The translations under genes and the position numbers were made by a program. 64,000 nucleotides of DNA, from the NCBI RefSeq assembly GCF_026410385.1, contig NZ_JAPMLT010000001.1, positions 434,001 to 498,000 on the forward strand. Direction: 5' to 3'. Below, one piece after another: positions 51,237 to 59,933 of this stretch (positions within the stretch are counted from its first letter, which is position 1; each line of letters opens with the position of its first letter). Under the pieces are notes generated by a model. It was not told where the DNA came from, did no database searches, and was given only the letters and a program-made list of their open reading frames with translations. The DNA is from Tumebacillus lacus (GTDB lineage Bacteria; Bacillota; Bacilli; Tumebacillales; Tumebacillaceae).

Positions 51237-53183
51237 TTATTCACCGTATACGTTGGTCAAATCCATCCCTTTGTAGTACGCGTCGAGGATCTGGTCGAAC
51301 TTCCAGCCCTTCGCGCCGAGGTCGGATGCGCCGTACTGGCTCATGCCGACACCGTGGCCGTTGCCGCCGCCGTAGAAGGTGACAGCCGACAGCCCGCCGT
51401 TTGCATCGCGAGCGATGTCAAAGGTGGCAAATGCGGACGGCAGGATCGTGTAGTTTTTCAGCGTGTACCCGAGGTCATACGTCGAAGAGCCGCCTTTCGC
51501 CCGGTAGAGCAGCATGTCGCCCGCAGAGAGCGTGAATTGCTTGTTCGGGCGAACGGTGAAGCGAATGTTGTATTCTTTGACGATCTTGTACGTGCCGGTG
51601 GTGCCTTCAACGACCAGTTCCAGCATGTTGCCGCCGGTGCCACGCTTGCCGACATAGAGATTTTTGATCTCACCGACGCCGGCGGTCGGGATCGCTTTGG
51701 AAACAAAGTTGCCGGTCGCATCTTGGGTCAGGATAAACTTCGGATCGGCTGCGTAGCGAGCTTTGATCTGCGAGTTGACCGTGTTTTCCAACTCCGTCTT
51801 CGAGAACGCCACTTTCCAGCGGAAATAGTACGAGGTCGAGTCGTAGCCATTGAAGGACAGATCTTTATAGAACGAATTGATCGCCGCTTCATCCTGCGTG
51901 TTGAGGTTGAACATCTGCGACGGATCGGCCGGATCGTAGACGTAGCTCTTCGCGTTCAGGTACGAGATCGGCGTGCCCGGGAAGGCACCGTTTGCGTCCG
52001 ACCAGACTTCGTGCTTCGCCGCGCCGTAGCCGCCCGAGGTCGAGTAGTAACGGGCATCGACGAGGTCGCCGCCGCTCATCATCACGAGGCCCCGCGTTTC
52101 GTTGACCGCCTGCGTGGTCAGAGCGTTTTCCGCGCTGTTGTTGTAGACCTGGCTCAGCGTGGAGTCGTCGACATGGAAGCCTTTGTTTGCATAGCGGTTG
52201 GAGAAGTAGTCGGACAGCGCGTAGGTGCGCGCCGCAACCGATTGCGCTTTCAACGCTTCAAGGCCAAAGGAGGCCGGCATCTCGGACGGCACGACTTGGG
52301 TGAGGTAGTTTTCCATGTTCACTTCGTTGATCACGTTGAGCTTGCCGGCAGTCGGCGCAGCGGTGATCTCGAAAGTGCCGCGATAAGACGGGTTGCCGTA
52401 CGCGCGCTTGAACGTGGTGACCGTCAACAGCGAGTCTTTCGGTACTGCGTACAGGCGGTTTGGCGTGGTGTAGAGGTCTAGACCGTTGACCGACACTTTC
52501 GTGCCGACCGGCGTGGAGACAAACGTCGCGACGTCGTTGGCCGCGATCTCGAACGTCTGGCCGCCTTTTTTGTCGACGATCTGGAATCCGTTTGCCGATT
52601 TGACATCGAATTGGGTATGGTCAAGCGATGCAAAGCCGCTGGTCATGATCCCGATGCGCATCGTGTCGACAGGCGTTTGGCCCTCGATGATCACTTGGAA
52701 CGCTTTGCCTTGCTCGTTGAGGAAAACGCTTACATTGCTGGCACCGACCATCACGTCACTGAGCGACTTTTCAGTCAATTGTCCGTTTACGCTTTGGAAA
52801 ACTTCGTATCCGTCAGCCAGTTGCACGGTGCCGCGCAGTTCGAGGTCGAGGGTTTTCGCGGTGGTGTTTTTCGCCATGATCTTCTCTTGGAGCGACGCGA
52901 CGGCGACCGCTTCTTGGAAGTCGACGATGCGGTTTTCCTTTGCCTTGAAGCTGACAAACTGGCCCGCTCCGGCGCTGAACGATTTGTTGTGGGTGTAGAA
53001 CGTTTTGACCTCGCCATCGACGATCATCTGATAGGTGAGCATGCTCCCCTCGTCTTGCACAGACACGATGTACGCCTTTTCAATCCCATCGATCACTTTG
53101 TTGTCGGTCCCCGCATATGCGCCCGTTACGACAGTTGTCGACAGCAGCGCGGAAAGGGTGACCAAACTGACCCATTTTTTCAT
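51237..53183 (-). CDS. Secreted SpoIID/LytB-domain protein
   Basis: 648 residues with a signal peptide (M-K-K-W-V-S-L-V-T-L then A-Y-A at about 25). A novel-looking N-terminal part of about 270 residues precedes the SpoIID domain: N-Y-L-T-Q-V-V-P-S-E-M-P (Glu301, the SpoIID catalytic Glu position), A-R-T-Y-A-L, S-T-S-G-G-Y and the C-terminal G-H-G-V-G-M-S-Q-Y-G-A. SpoIID is a lytic transglycosylase acting on peptide-free glycan strands; LytB is an amidase enhancer. The frame is open to 53246, but ATG at 53183 has AGGAGG upstream and starts the signal peptide. A perfect dre-like palindrome overlaps its promoter, linking it to the salvage operon. Confidence 0.9.
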   Translation of the reverse strand: MKKWVSLVTLSALLSTTVVTGAYAGTDNKVIDGIEKAYIVSVQDEGSMLTYQMIVDGEVKTFYTHNKSFSAGAGQFVSFKAKENRIVDFQEAVAVASLQEKIMAKNTTAKTLDLELRGTVQLADGYEVFQSVNGQLTEKSLSDVMVGASNVSVFLNEQGKAFQVIIEGQTPVDTMRIGIMTSGFASLDHTQFDVKSANGFQIVDKKGGQTFEIAANDVATFVSTPVGTKVSVNGLDLYTTPNRLYAVPKDSLLTVTTFKRAYGNPSYRGTFEITAAPTAGKLNVINEVNMENYLTQVVPSEMPASFGLEALKAQSVAARTYALSDYFSNRYANKGFHVDDSTLSQVYNNSAENALTTQAVNETRGLVMMSGGDLVDARYYSTSGGYGAAKHEVWSDANGAFPGTPISYLNAKSYVYDPADPSQMFNLNTQDEAAINSFYKDLSFNGYDSTSYYFRWKVAFSKTELENTVNSQIKARYAADPKFILTQDATGNFVSKAIPTAGVGEIKNLYVGKRGTGGNMLELVVEGTTGTYKIVKEYNIRFTVRPNKQFTLSAGDMLLYRAKGGSSTYDLGYTLKNYTILPSAFATFDIARDANGGLSAVTFYGGGNGHGVGMSQYGASDLGAKGWKFDQILDAYYKGMDLTNVYGE

Positions 53184-53232
53184 TTTCCCCTTCTCCTCCT
53201 CGTCCCGATTGGAAAACTCCCAGTATAAACTG

Positions 53233-53246
53233 GTGGTATATACCAC
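53233..53246. promoter_or_regulatory. Perfect 14-bp NagR/DasR-like palindrome
   Basis: GTGGTATATACCAC, perfectly symmetric and sharing GTGGTATA and ACC with the operator at 47964-47977. It overlaps the presumed -10 of the SpoIID-like gene, as expected for a repressor site. Confidence 0.7.
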
Positions 53247-53262
53247 TTCGAGAAGAGGTCAA
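53235..53262 (-). promoter_or_regulatory. Candidate promoter of the SpoIID-like gene
   Basis: On the minus strand TTGACC (53257-53262), a 16-nt spacer and TATACC (53235-53240). The -10 lies inside the palindrome. Confidence 0.5.
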
Positions 53263-53330
53263 AAAATCCTGCTGTCATATTCAAGCGAGATTGAAAATAA
53301 AGATGGAGTCACATCAAGGTAGGAGGCGAT

Positions 53331-53495
53331 GTGACTTTGATCATCATTCCGAAGTTGCTGTATCAGATCTGTTTGATCATCATCATGGGCCGATGCGCAT
53401 ATGTCGGATTCAAACTGCTCAAGCACACGCGGAAGGACTGGCTGGAGATCGCCTTTTATTTTTCGGTCGTCATCGTCGGATACACGCTGCTGTAA
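53331..53495 (+). CDS. Small membrane protein (54 aa), not recognised
   Basis: A 54-residue protein from a GTG (53331) with AGGAGG 4 nt upstream; a TTG at 53337 would give better spacing (10 nt) and 52 residues. Two hydrophobic stretches (L-I-I-I-P-K-L-L-Y and I-A-F-Y-F-S-V-V-I-V-G-Y) flank a basic centre (K-L-L-K-H-T-R-K-D-W). A strong terminator follows 7 nt after the stop, so it is a complete transcription unit. It is divergent from the SpoIID-like gene and shares the operator region. The gene is too short for usual ORF cut-offs. No function can be assigned. Confidence 0.65.
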   Translation: MTLIIIPKLLYQICLIIIMGRCAYVGFKLLKHTRKDWLEIAFYFSVVIVGYTLL

Positions 53496-53501
53496 GGCAA
53501 C

Positions 53502-53532
53502 AAAAAAGGAGACCTGGCTGCGGGCACAGGTC
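53502..53532. terminator. Bidirectional terminator
   Basis: A near-perfect stem AAAAAGGAGACCTG / CAGGTCTCCTTTTT between the small-protein gene (plus) and the MFS gene (minus), with A and T runs on opposite sides. Confidence 0.88.
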
Positions 53533-53543
53533 TCCTTTTTTGT

Positions 53544-54767
53544 TTACAACTCCCAGATCTGGCGTCGTGCCGCGAGCATGATCAACGTGATCGTCACGCA
53601 GCAGACCCCCATCATCAGACCGGCCGACAGCGTGCCAAACTGCGTCGCCACCATGCCGATCAGCAAAGCCCCCAGCGGGATGAAGCCGCGGTCCATCAGG
53701 GCGATGCTCATGATCCGGCCACGCAGATGGTCGGGCACCTGCATCTGGATCGTCATCCGGGACAGCGTGCGGTAGGTCTGCGAGGTCAGACCGACGAGGA
53801 ACATCGCGCAGGCGGCGGTGAAAAAGTCCTTCATCAGCATGAACGCAGCCAGCGACACGCCAAACCCGATCACGGAGCAGACCAGCCATTTGCCGGCCCC
53901 GATCCGGCCGCCGACCAGCGACAGCCAGAACGAGCCGATGATCGCACCTGCAGCCGAGACGGAGAGCAGTGCGCCAAATCCGTCCGGGCCGAGCTGGTAC
54001 AGGTCTTGGGCAAACAACGGCATCATCGAGGAATACGGAAAGCCGAACACCATCGGCACAATCGCCAGAATCAACAGGGACTGCACGTTGGGATGGCGGC
54101 GGATGTAGATCAGCGCCTCCCCCATCCCCGCTTTGGCTTTTTTCGGCGCGGGTCGGTGTCTCTGCGGACGCATCCGAATCACGCACAGGCAGATCAGCTC
54201 GACGAGGAGCGCCGCTCCGCTGACATAGAAGATCTGCGCCGGTTCGATCACGGTGAGCAACAGCCCCGCCGTCGCCGGTCCGACGATCCGCGACAGGTTG
54301 AGCACCGTCGTGTTCAGCGCGATGGCGCTGGGGATGGCACTCTCCTCGACGAGGTTGGGAATCATCGAGTTGCGCACCGGCGGGTCCATCGCCATCAGCA
54401 CCGAGCGCGCGGTGACGAGAGCGGCGAACATCCAAAACCCCGCCCCTGTCATCAGCAGCGCACCGAGCGCAAACGTCAGCAGCGTGACGAACGTTTGGAT
54501 GCCGATCAGCAGTTTGCGCCTGTTGTAGCGGTCGGCGAGCATGCCGGCCGGGAACGAGAGCACAAAGATCGGCACGAGGCGACAGGCGTTGATCAACGCC
54601 AGCAGCATCGGCGAATCGGTCATCTGCAACGCCGCCCAGTTCAGCGCGACGATGTCCATCCACTCGCCCACCGAAGCGACCAGCGAGCCGCCCATATAAG
54701 TCCGAAACGACGGTGAATAGAGCGCGTATCGGCTTTGATTTGGTAATTTGACCTCGAGGTTTGCCAT
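53544..54767 (-). CDS. MFS exporter, probably for the siderophore
   Basis: 407 residues, about 12 membrane helices. The MFS loop 2-3 motif appears as G-M-L-A-D-R-Y-N-R-R-K-L. It belongs to the MFS_3/EntS-like group by appearance. It follows the second NIS synthetase gene by 19 nt with AGAAGGG upstream, so it is the last gene of the iron-regulated operon. Staphylococcal and enterobacterial siderophore loci place a comparable MFS exporter next to the synthetases. Substrate assignment is from context only. Confidence 0.88.
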   Translation of the reverse strand: MANLEVKLPNQSRYALYSPSFRTYMGGSLVASVGEWMDIVALNWAALQMTDSPMLLALINACRLVPIFVLSFPAGMLADRYNRRKLLIGIQTFVTLLTFALGALLMTGAGFWMFAALVTARSVLMAMDPPVRNSMIPNLVEESAIPSAIALNTTVLNLSRIVGPATAGLLLTVIEPAQIFYVSGAALLVELICLCVIRMRPQRHRPAPKKAKAGMGEALIYIRRHPNVQSLLILAIVPMVFGFPYSSMMPLFAQDLYQLGPDGFGALLSVSAAGAIIGSFWLSLVGGRIGAGKWLVCSVIGFGVSLAAFMLMKDFFTAACAMFLVGLTSQTYRTLSRMTIQMQVPDHLRGRIMSIALMDRGFIPLGALLIGMVATQFGTLSAGLMMGVCCVTITLIMLAARRQIWEL

Positions 54768-54786
54768 GAAAGACCCTTCTTCTCTG

Positions 54787-56865
54787 TTACTGGATAGGTT
54801 GGTGCAACGGGTTGCTCACTTTGGCGTAGCAGTACCCTTTTTCCTCCGATTCAAGGCGCATCTTCGTCAGCGCCTTATGCTCGACTTCCGGGCAGTAGAG
54901 CACCTCGCGATCCTCCTCCGCCGCCTCGGCACAGGCCGGGTCGAGCGCGAGATCGGCAAATACGCGGTCGCAGAGGGAGCGGATCTCCCGCCACAGGTCA
55001 GCCTCCTCGACCGGGAAATCTTTGCAGAGTTGGAGGATGATTTCCGAGATGTGGTTCTGGAATACAGTATAAAACACTTTATTCTGCATGTCCTTGACTT
55101 TTTCTGTCACCGTGACGGAGCCTGGATAAAATTTCATGTCAAATCCGGCCGCCCGCAGTCGCTCGCCGTACAGACGCGCCCCGCCCCAGTCGCGGAACAG
55201 CATTCGCACCGGACGTCCCGCTTTAAACACCGGGACGCTGTTTTGCATGTGGCCTTCGAGACCGACACCGTAGCGAACCATCAAAGTGAGCACGCCCGGC
55301 AGCGTCATTTCGGCGTATGCGCGGACAAACTCCTTGGCCGCCGCTTCCAGCGATCCGGCCCCGGTCGATTCTGCGAACGCCTCGACCAGTTCCGCGAGGA
55401 TCCGCTTGCCGGAGATCGGTGATTCGGAGTAGAGCGCGGAGCCGACGATGGCCAGCTCTTCCGTGCCGGTGAACCCGTCGATGTTTTCCCGCAGGACAGC
55501 GGAGAGATTGCGGGATTTTAATGAATCGGACGATGTAAAGCAATACCCTGCCAGTTCCGACACCGGCACGAACGTCCGCAACAGCTCCGGCTCGCGATCC
55601 ATGATCTCGCGGATCATGTGTGTAAAGACAGCTGCATTCTGCGTCGTGTTGGCCGAGATCGAGCGGACGGTGGAGGTCATCTGCGAGTTGACCGCCACTT
55701 TCAGAGCCAGCGCCTGCGGACCGCGTCCGAGCGGCACGACGGTGCGGAACGAGGAGGTCGCGCCGCACGGCACCGAGTAGCCTTCGACCGGCACGACCAC
55801 GTGTTGCTCGATCTCGCGGGCGTAGATCTGCGGAATCGCTTTCTCGTACTGCCACGGATGGACCGGGGTCAGCAGATAGTCATCGAGTGCAAGACCGAGC
55901 CGCTCCCACTCGTTGCGGGCGACCGTCTCCAACTCCGGGTATTGTCCAAACAGCACGTCGTTCGGGTGCGCGACCGGATCGACTGCGGAAAATTCGGCGT
56001 GGTCGCGGTGCATCCCCACAAAGCGGATGTCGGTCACGCCGTTAAACTCCGGCGAATAGCGATAGACTGCATCCGAATCCATGCCGATCTTGGTCTTGGT
56101 GCCAGGGTGCAAGTTGTGCCCTTCGACGCAGAGCTGTTCAAAGAAAAGCGACGCGTCAAACTGCGGGTCCTGTTTTTTGCATGCCATCATCAGCCCGAGC
56201 GTCGTGTCGGTCCGCAGCTCGGCCGCCGCACGCTGCCACTCCCGCTTTTGCTCGTCGTAATGGGCATAGCCGAGCGCGAGGTTGGCACTGCCGTTGCGCA
56301 GTTCGTCGGTCAGCCGCAGCCAGGCGTTTTCACTGCGTCCGGAGGTGGCGATCTCCTGCAGACGGATCAGGTGCAGAACTTCGGCCGCATGCTGGAGCGG
56401 CCGGACGGTGCCGTCCGCCACGTGCAACACAGGACCTTCGACGTCGAGACGGCGAAAGGCAAACGTCCGCCCGAGCGGAGTCACGAGCTGTTGATGGCCT
56501 GGGAGCGGATAGACCTTGTACATGCGGTCAGCCGGGTCATAGCGCTTGAGTGCGGCGAGAAAGGCTTCCCACTCGGGAGTCAGTTCCGGCACGTTCAAGG
56601 TAAAACGGCCCTTTTCCACTTGCAGGTCATAGGCAGCGGTGGCATACCCGAGGACGTCCTCCCGCAGCAGGGACGCGACGAGGCGTTGCAAGATCGTCTG
56701 CCGTGCCTTCGGGATGTGCGAGCGGTACGCGTCTGCCAGATGCGGCTGCTGCGCGTCGAGATAGCGCAGGACGCGCTCTTCTTCCGGGTCAAGCCCGCCT
56801 TGCCGGATGTTGCGGTACGCGTCTTGGAGAGCGTCCTCTGCCTGTTGTTCGATCAAGATGTTCAT
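54787..56865 (-). CDS. IucA/IucC-family NIS siderophore synthetase 1
   Basis: 692 residues of the NRPS-independent siderophore synthetase family, which joins carboxylates such as citrate to amines or alcohols via acyl-AMP. Visible family blocks: E-G-H-N-L-H-P-G-T-K-T-K-I-G-M, H-P-W-Q-Y-E-K, S-S-F-R-T-V-V-P and, near the C-terminus, L-F-R-D-W-G-G-A. An ATG at 56865 is chosen over the GTG at 56871 since AGGAG lies 9 nt upstream. It starts 12 nt after the other synthetase gene. The substrate pair is not predictable by eye. Confidence 0.93.
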   Translation of the reverse strand: MNILIEQQAEDALQDAYRNIRQGGLDPEEERVLRYLDAQQPHLADAYRSHIPKARQTILQRLVASLLREDVLGYATAAYDLQVEKGRFTLNVPELTPEWEAFLAALKRYDPADRMYKVYPLPGHQQLVTPLGRTFAFRRLDVEGPVLHVADGTVRPLQHAAEVLHLIRLQEIATSGRSENAWLRLTDELRNGSANLALGYAHYDEQKREWQRAAAELRTDTTLGLMMACKKQDPQFDASLFFEQLCVEGHNLHPGTKTKIGMDSDAVYRYSPEFNGVTDIRFVGMHRDHAEFSAVDPVAHPNDVLFGQYPELETVARNEWERLGLALDDYLLTPVHPWQYEKAIPQIYAREIEQHVVVPVEGYSVPCGATSSFRTVVPLGRGPQALALKVAVNSQMTSTVRSISANTTQNAAVFTHMIREIMDREPELLRTFVPVSELAGYCFTSSDSLKSRNLSAVLRENIDGFTGTEELAIVGSALYSESPISGKRILAELVEAFAESTGAGSLEAAAKEFVRAYAEMTLPGVLTLMVRYGVGLEGHMQNSVPVFKAGRPVRMLFRDWGGARLYGERLRAAGFDMKFYPGSVTVTEKVKDMQNKVFYTVFQNHISEIILQLCKDFPVEEADLWREIRSLCDRVFADLALDPACAEAAEEDREVLYCPEVEHKALTKMRLESEEKGYCYAKVSNPLHQPIQ

Positions 56866-56877
56866 CTCCACTCACTC

Positions 56878-58851
56878 CTAGACCTGCGCCAATGGATTCG
56901 GCACTTTTGCAAACGTATATGAGGTGACGTCGCCAAGCAAACGCATCGTCGCCATCGCTTTCAAATCGATTCCTTCTTCAAATAAAGCCGCTTCATCTGA
57001 TTCTGTCTGCTCCGCAATCGCCGGGTCTTGTTTCAATTCGGCAAACACGCGGCGGCAGACTGTTGCGACCGGCTGCCACAGCACGAGTTCATCCAGTTGC
57101 AACCAGCGGGCGATCTCGGTGATCAGCTCGCCGAAGTGATTTTGGAACACCGGGTAATAAATTTTGTTGCGCATGTCGTCGACATCGTCGATCACCGTCG
57201 CCGAACCGGGGAAAAACTCGGCGCCCATGCCCAGTTTGGCCAAGCGCGATTGGAGAATGCGGACGCCGCCGAAGTCGCGCAGGATCATCCGCACCGGCTC
57301 GCCCGCACGGAAGACGGCGACGCTGTTTTGCAGGTGCCCTTCCAAGGAGATGCCGTACCGGCTCATCACGGTCAGGAAGCCCGGCAGCGCGACGTTTGCG
57401 TACGCTTCAAGGAAAGAGACGGCCGCTGTATCCAGATCGCTGATGCCATGCTGTGCGGCGTACTGCTCGATCAGTTCACCTGCCACCGGTTTGCCGCTGA
57501 TCGGCGACTTGGCGATCAGACCGGAGCCAGGCATGGAGATCTCGCCTTCAAGAACGTGGTTTTCCGGATTTTCGCGCAGGATCGAGGCGAGGTTTTTGCC
57601 GAGGTTCATCCGTTCTCCGTGGGAGAGTGTCTGGTCGGCCGGGTCGTAGTAGACACCGCAGCTCTCCTCCAAGATCACGAACGCACCGCCAAATTGATCT
57701 TCACGCTCCTGAATCTCTTTTAAGATCCGGGTCAGAGTCGGCCCGTTAAACGCCGAGTTGGGCGAGATCGTGCGCACCGCGCCGGTGGTCTGAACGTTGA
57801 CGCACGTTTTGATGTGGTGCTTGCCCGCGCCGTGCCGTTGCACCGGTGCCAGCGAGCGGAACGACATCAAGGCGTGCGTGCGGATGCGGAAGCTCGGGAT
57901 CGGCACGATCTCCCCCCGCTCGATCTCGCCTGCGTACAGATGCGGAAGCGTATGTTCAAACTGCCACGGGTGCAAAGGGATCAGTTCATAGTCGGCCGCG
58001 TCGAGTCCCCGCTCCCGCAACCGTTGCTCGATGTGTGCTTGCAGTCCGGTGTGCTCCCGGCACAACAGGTCGGCCGGGGACGAACCATCGAGGGAAACAA
58101 AGCGGACGAGGTCTTTGCGCACGGCCGCCATCGCCACACCGGGAGTGGCGCCCCATTCCGGGGAATAACGAATCACGTCCTCCACATCCAGCCCCATCTT
58201 GATCTTGGCCCCCGGATGCAGCGGATGTCCTTCGACGACCCACTGTTCAAAGAAAGCCAGCGGCGAGAACATCGGGTCAGACCCGACCTGCTGCTCTGCC
58301 CATGCGGTCGCCGATGTGACGCCAGCCCGTTCCGCCTCTGCGCGCAAATCCCGTTCGCGCACCTCGGCACCGGCCAGAGCCAGCGCGTAGTTGGCGACGC
58401 TGTTTTGCAACTCTTCCCGGAAGCGGCGGAAGCGCTGTTCGCCCTCGTCGTCCTGTACCACGTCCGCTTTGACGAGATCGATCAACTCCACCGGGTGCTC
58501 GATCACACGCACCACCCCGTCTGCTGCCGTCACGGTCACGTCGCCCGTCCCGAGATCGAAGCGGCCCAGTGTATGCCGCGCCTTGACCGGCGCGCGCAGG
58601 ACTTCCCCGCTGCGCACCTGCACCTCGACCGTCCGGTCGCCGTCCGGCCAGATCGTGCGGTGCGCGAGACCGGCGATGTTTTCCCGGATCATCGCCTGCA
58701 ACAAGCGGTGCAGGATGCCGCGACGAGCTGCCGCGAGATGTTGCAGGAACAACCCTTCCAATTCCGGCTGTTCCGTATGTATATGGAAACAGATCTTCGA
58801 CTCTTCCGCGTCGAGCTGTCTCTGGCGGTCGTGCGATTCAATCGTAGACAA
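56878..58851 (-). CDS. IucA/IucC-family NIS siderophore synthetase 2
   Basis: 657 residues, same family as its neighbour: E-G-H-P-L-H-P-G-A-K-I-K-M-G, H-P-W-Q-F-E-H-T-L, M-S-F-R-S-L-A-P and I-L-R-D-F-G-G-V. The two copies share the block order but clearly differ, so they likely act on successive condensations. GTG at 58860 touches the ribosome-binding site; TTG at 58851 has GAGGTG 6 nt upstream and is preferred. It is the first gene of the operon, right behind the Fur-controlled promoter. Confidence 0.93.
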   Translation of the reverse strand: MSTIESHDRQRQLDAEESKICFHIHTEQPELEGLFLQHLAAARRGILHRLLQAMIRENIAGLAHRTIWPDGDRTVEVQVRSGEVLRAPVKARHTLGRFDLGTGDVTVTAADGVVRVIEHPVELIDLVKADVVQDDEGEQRFRRFREELQNSVANYALALAGAEVRERDLRAEAERAGVTSATAWAEQQVGSDPMFSPLAFFEQWVVEGHPLHPGAKIKMGLDVEDVIRYSPEWGATPGVAMAAVRKDLVRFVSLDGSSPADLLCREHTGLQAHIEQRLRERGLDAADYELIPLHPWQFEHTLPHLYAGEIERGEIVPIPSFRIRTHALMSFRSLAPVQRHGAGKHHIKTCVNVQTTGAVRTISPNSAFNGPTLTRILKEIQEREDQFGGAFVILEESCGVYYDPADQTLSHGERMNLGKNLASILRENPENHVLEGEISMPGSGLIAKSPISGKPVAGELIEQYAAQHGISDLDTAAVSFLEAYANVALPGFLTVMSRYGISLEGHLQNSVAVFRAGEPVRMILRDFGGVRILQSRLAKLGMGAEFFPGSATVIDDVDDMRNKIYYPVFQNHFGELITEIARWLQLDELVLWQPVATVCRRVFAELKQDPAIAEQTESDEAALFEEGIDLKAMATMRLLGDVTSYTFAKVPNPLAQV

Positions 58852-58879
58852 AACGTTCACCTCATCAAGTGTCTTTTAC

Positions 58880-58894
58880 TGAAAACAATTCTCA
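58880..58894. promoter_or_regulatory. Second, weaker Fur box
   Basis: TGAAAACAATTCTCA matches the 7-1-7 Fur consensus at 12 of 15 positions and lies 13 nt from the perfect box, just downstream of the -10 element. Confidence 0.6.
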
Positions 58895-58899
58895 ATAAC

Positions 58900-58928
58900 A
58901 GCATATTGATAATGATTATCACTGTCAA
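58900..58928 (-). promoter_or_regulatory. Promoter of the siderophore biosynthesis operon
   Basis: On the minus strand a perfect TTGACA (58923-58928), a 17-nt spacer and TATGCT (58900-58905). The spacer is almost entirely the Fur box. Confidence 0.85.
58907..58921. promoter_or_regulatory. Perfect 7-1-7 Fur box
   Basis: TGATAAT-G-ATTATCA, identical to the Bacillus Fur consensus and placed between -35 and -10. Expression should occur only in low iron. Confidence 0.92.
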
Positions 58929-58939
58929 GAGATTTCACA

Positions 58940-58971
58940 CAAAAAAACAACTTCCGCGTACGGAAGCTGTT
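58940..58971 (-). terminator. Terminator of the binding-protein gene
   Basis: An 11-bp stem (AACAGCTTCCG / CGGAAGTTGTT with one G-T pair) around a TACG tetraloop, followed by T residues on the minus strand. It separates the binding-protein gene from the downstream synthetase promoter. Confidence 0.88.
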
Positions 58972-58997
58972 TCTACTTTTACCCACGTGCCCGACTT

Positions 58998-59933
58998 CTA
59001 TTTAGACGGCCTGGACAACAGCGGCATCGCTTGGTCGAGGATCAGCCCTGCCGCCAACGGACCGCGCCCGCGCGACCAGAGGTTGCGGTTGACTTCCATC
59101 GCGCCGTCGGTGCGGATCGCATGGAGACTGCGATACTGCCACTTGTCTTCCCATTTTTTATAATCGCCGTAGATGAACAGATAGTCCGGGTCAATCTCCA
59201 GCATCTGTTCAATCGTCAGCAGACCGACTTCCGAAAATCCTTCCTTTGGGGACTCAGGCTTTTGATAGGCGTAATTCATGCCGATGTCGGTCATCAGCGA
59301 GCCGACAAACGAATCTTTCAGCCAGATCGAAAACGTGTCATCAAACGCGCCGCCGATCAAGACGGTGCGGTCGCTCTTCACCTGTTGCTTCACCGCTGCC
59401 ACTTTTGCAGCCAGCTCTTGTCTGACTTGCTCCGCCTTGCCCGGCTTGCCGACGATCTCGCCGATCAACTGGAGGTTGTCGAGCACCTCCAGATAGCTGT
59501 TGTCGTCAAGCGCGATGGTCGGCGCCACCGCCTGCAGTTCGCTTTGGATCATCTGATGACGATCCGCGCTGGCGATGATCAGATCCGGCTGCACCGAGCG
59601 GATCAGATCGAGATTGGGTCTCGTGCGGTCTCCGACATTGCGGTAGTCTGTGAGTTTGTCTGCCACATAGTCCGGGACTTCACTTTTGCCGGCGCTGGCG
59701 ATCCCCGCCGGATAGACGTCCAACGCCACCAGCGTATCGACAAAGGAAAAGTCCAGCGCGACAATCGTTTTTGGCGTGCCTTGTATGGTCGTGCTGCCCC
59801 ACGCGTGCTCATATGTGTACTCCAAAGCTGCCGGTTCCGCATCGCGAACCCCGAGGCTGATGGAGCATCCGCTCAATACCGATACCATACTCATGATCAC
59901 AACCAAAAACAGGGTCAAGTGGCTTCTTCGCAA
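58998..59933 (-). CDS. Iron-siderophore ABC binding lipoprotein
   Basis: 311 residues. A signal starting M-R-R-S-H ends in the lipobox V-L-S-G-C (Cys23). The mature part is a FecB/FhuD-type periplasmic-binding fold: T-I-V-A-L-D-F-S-F-V-D-T-L near the start, and N-L-D-L-I-R-S-V-Q-P-D-L-I-I-A-S. It captures the ferric siderophore. No FecCD permease or ATPase gene is in the window. GTG at 59942 is too close to GGAGGAG; TTG at 59933 is 8 nt from it. It has its own terminator, hence separate control from the synthesis genes. Confidence 0.92.
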   Translation of the reverse strand: MRRSHLTLFLVVIMSMVSVLSGCSISLGVRDAEPAALEYTYEHAWGSTTIQGTPKTIVALDFSFVDTLVALDVYPAGIASAGKSEVPDYVADKLTDYRNVGDRTRPNLDLIRSVQPDLIIASADRHQMIQSELQAVAPTIALDDNSYLEVLDNLQLIGEIVGKPGKAEQVRQELAAKVAAVKQQVKSDRTVLIGGAFDDTFSIWLKDSFVGSLMTDIGMNYAYQKPESPKEGFSEVGLLTIEQMLEIDPDYLFIYGDYKKWEDKWQYRSLHAIRTDGAMEVNRNLWSRGRGPLAAGLILDQAMPLLSRPSK

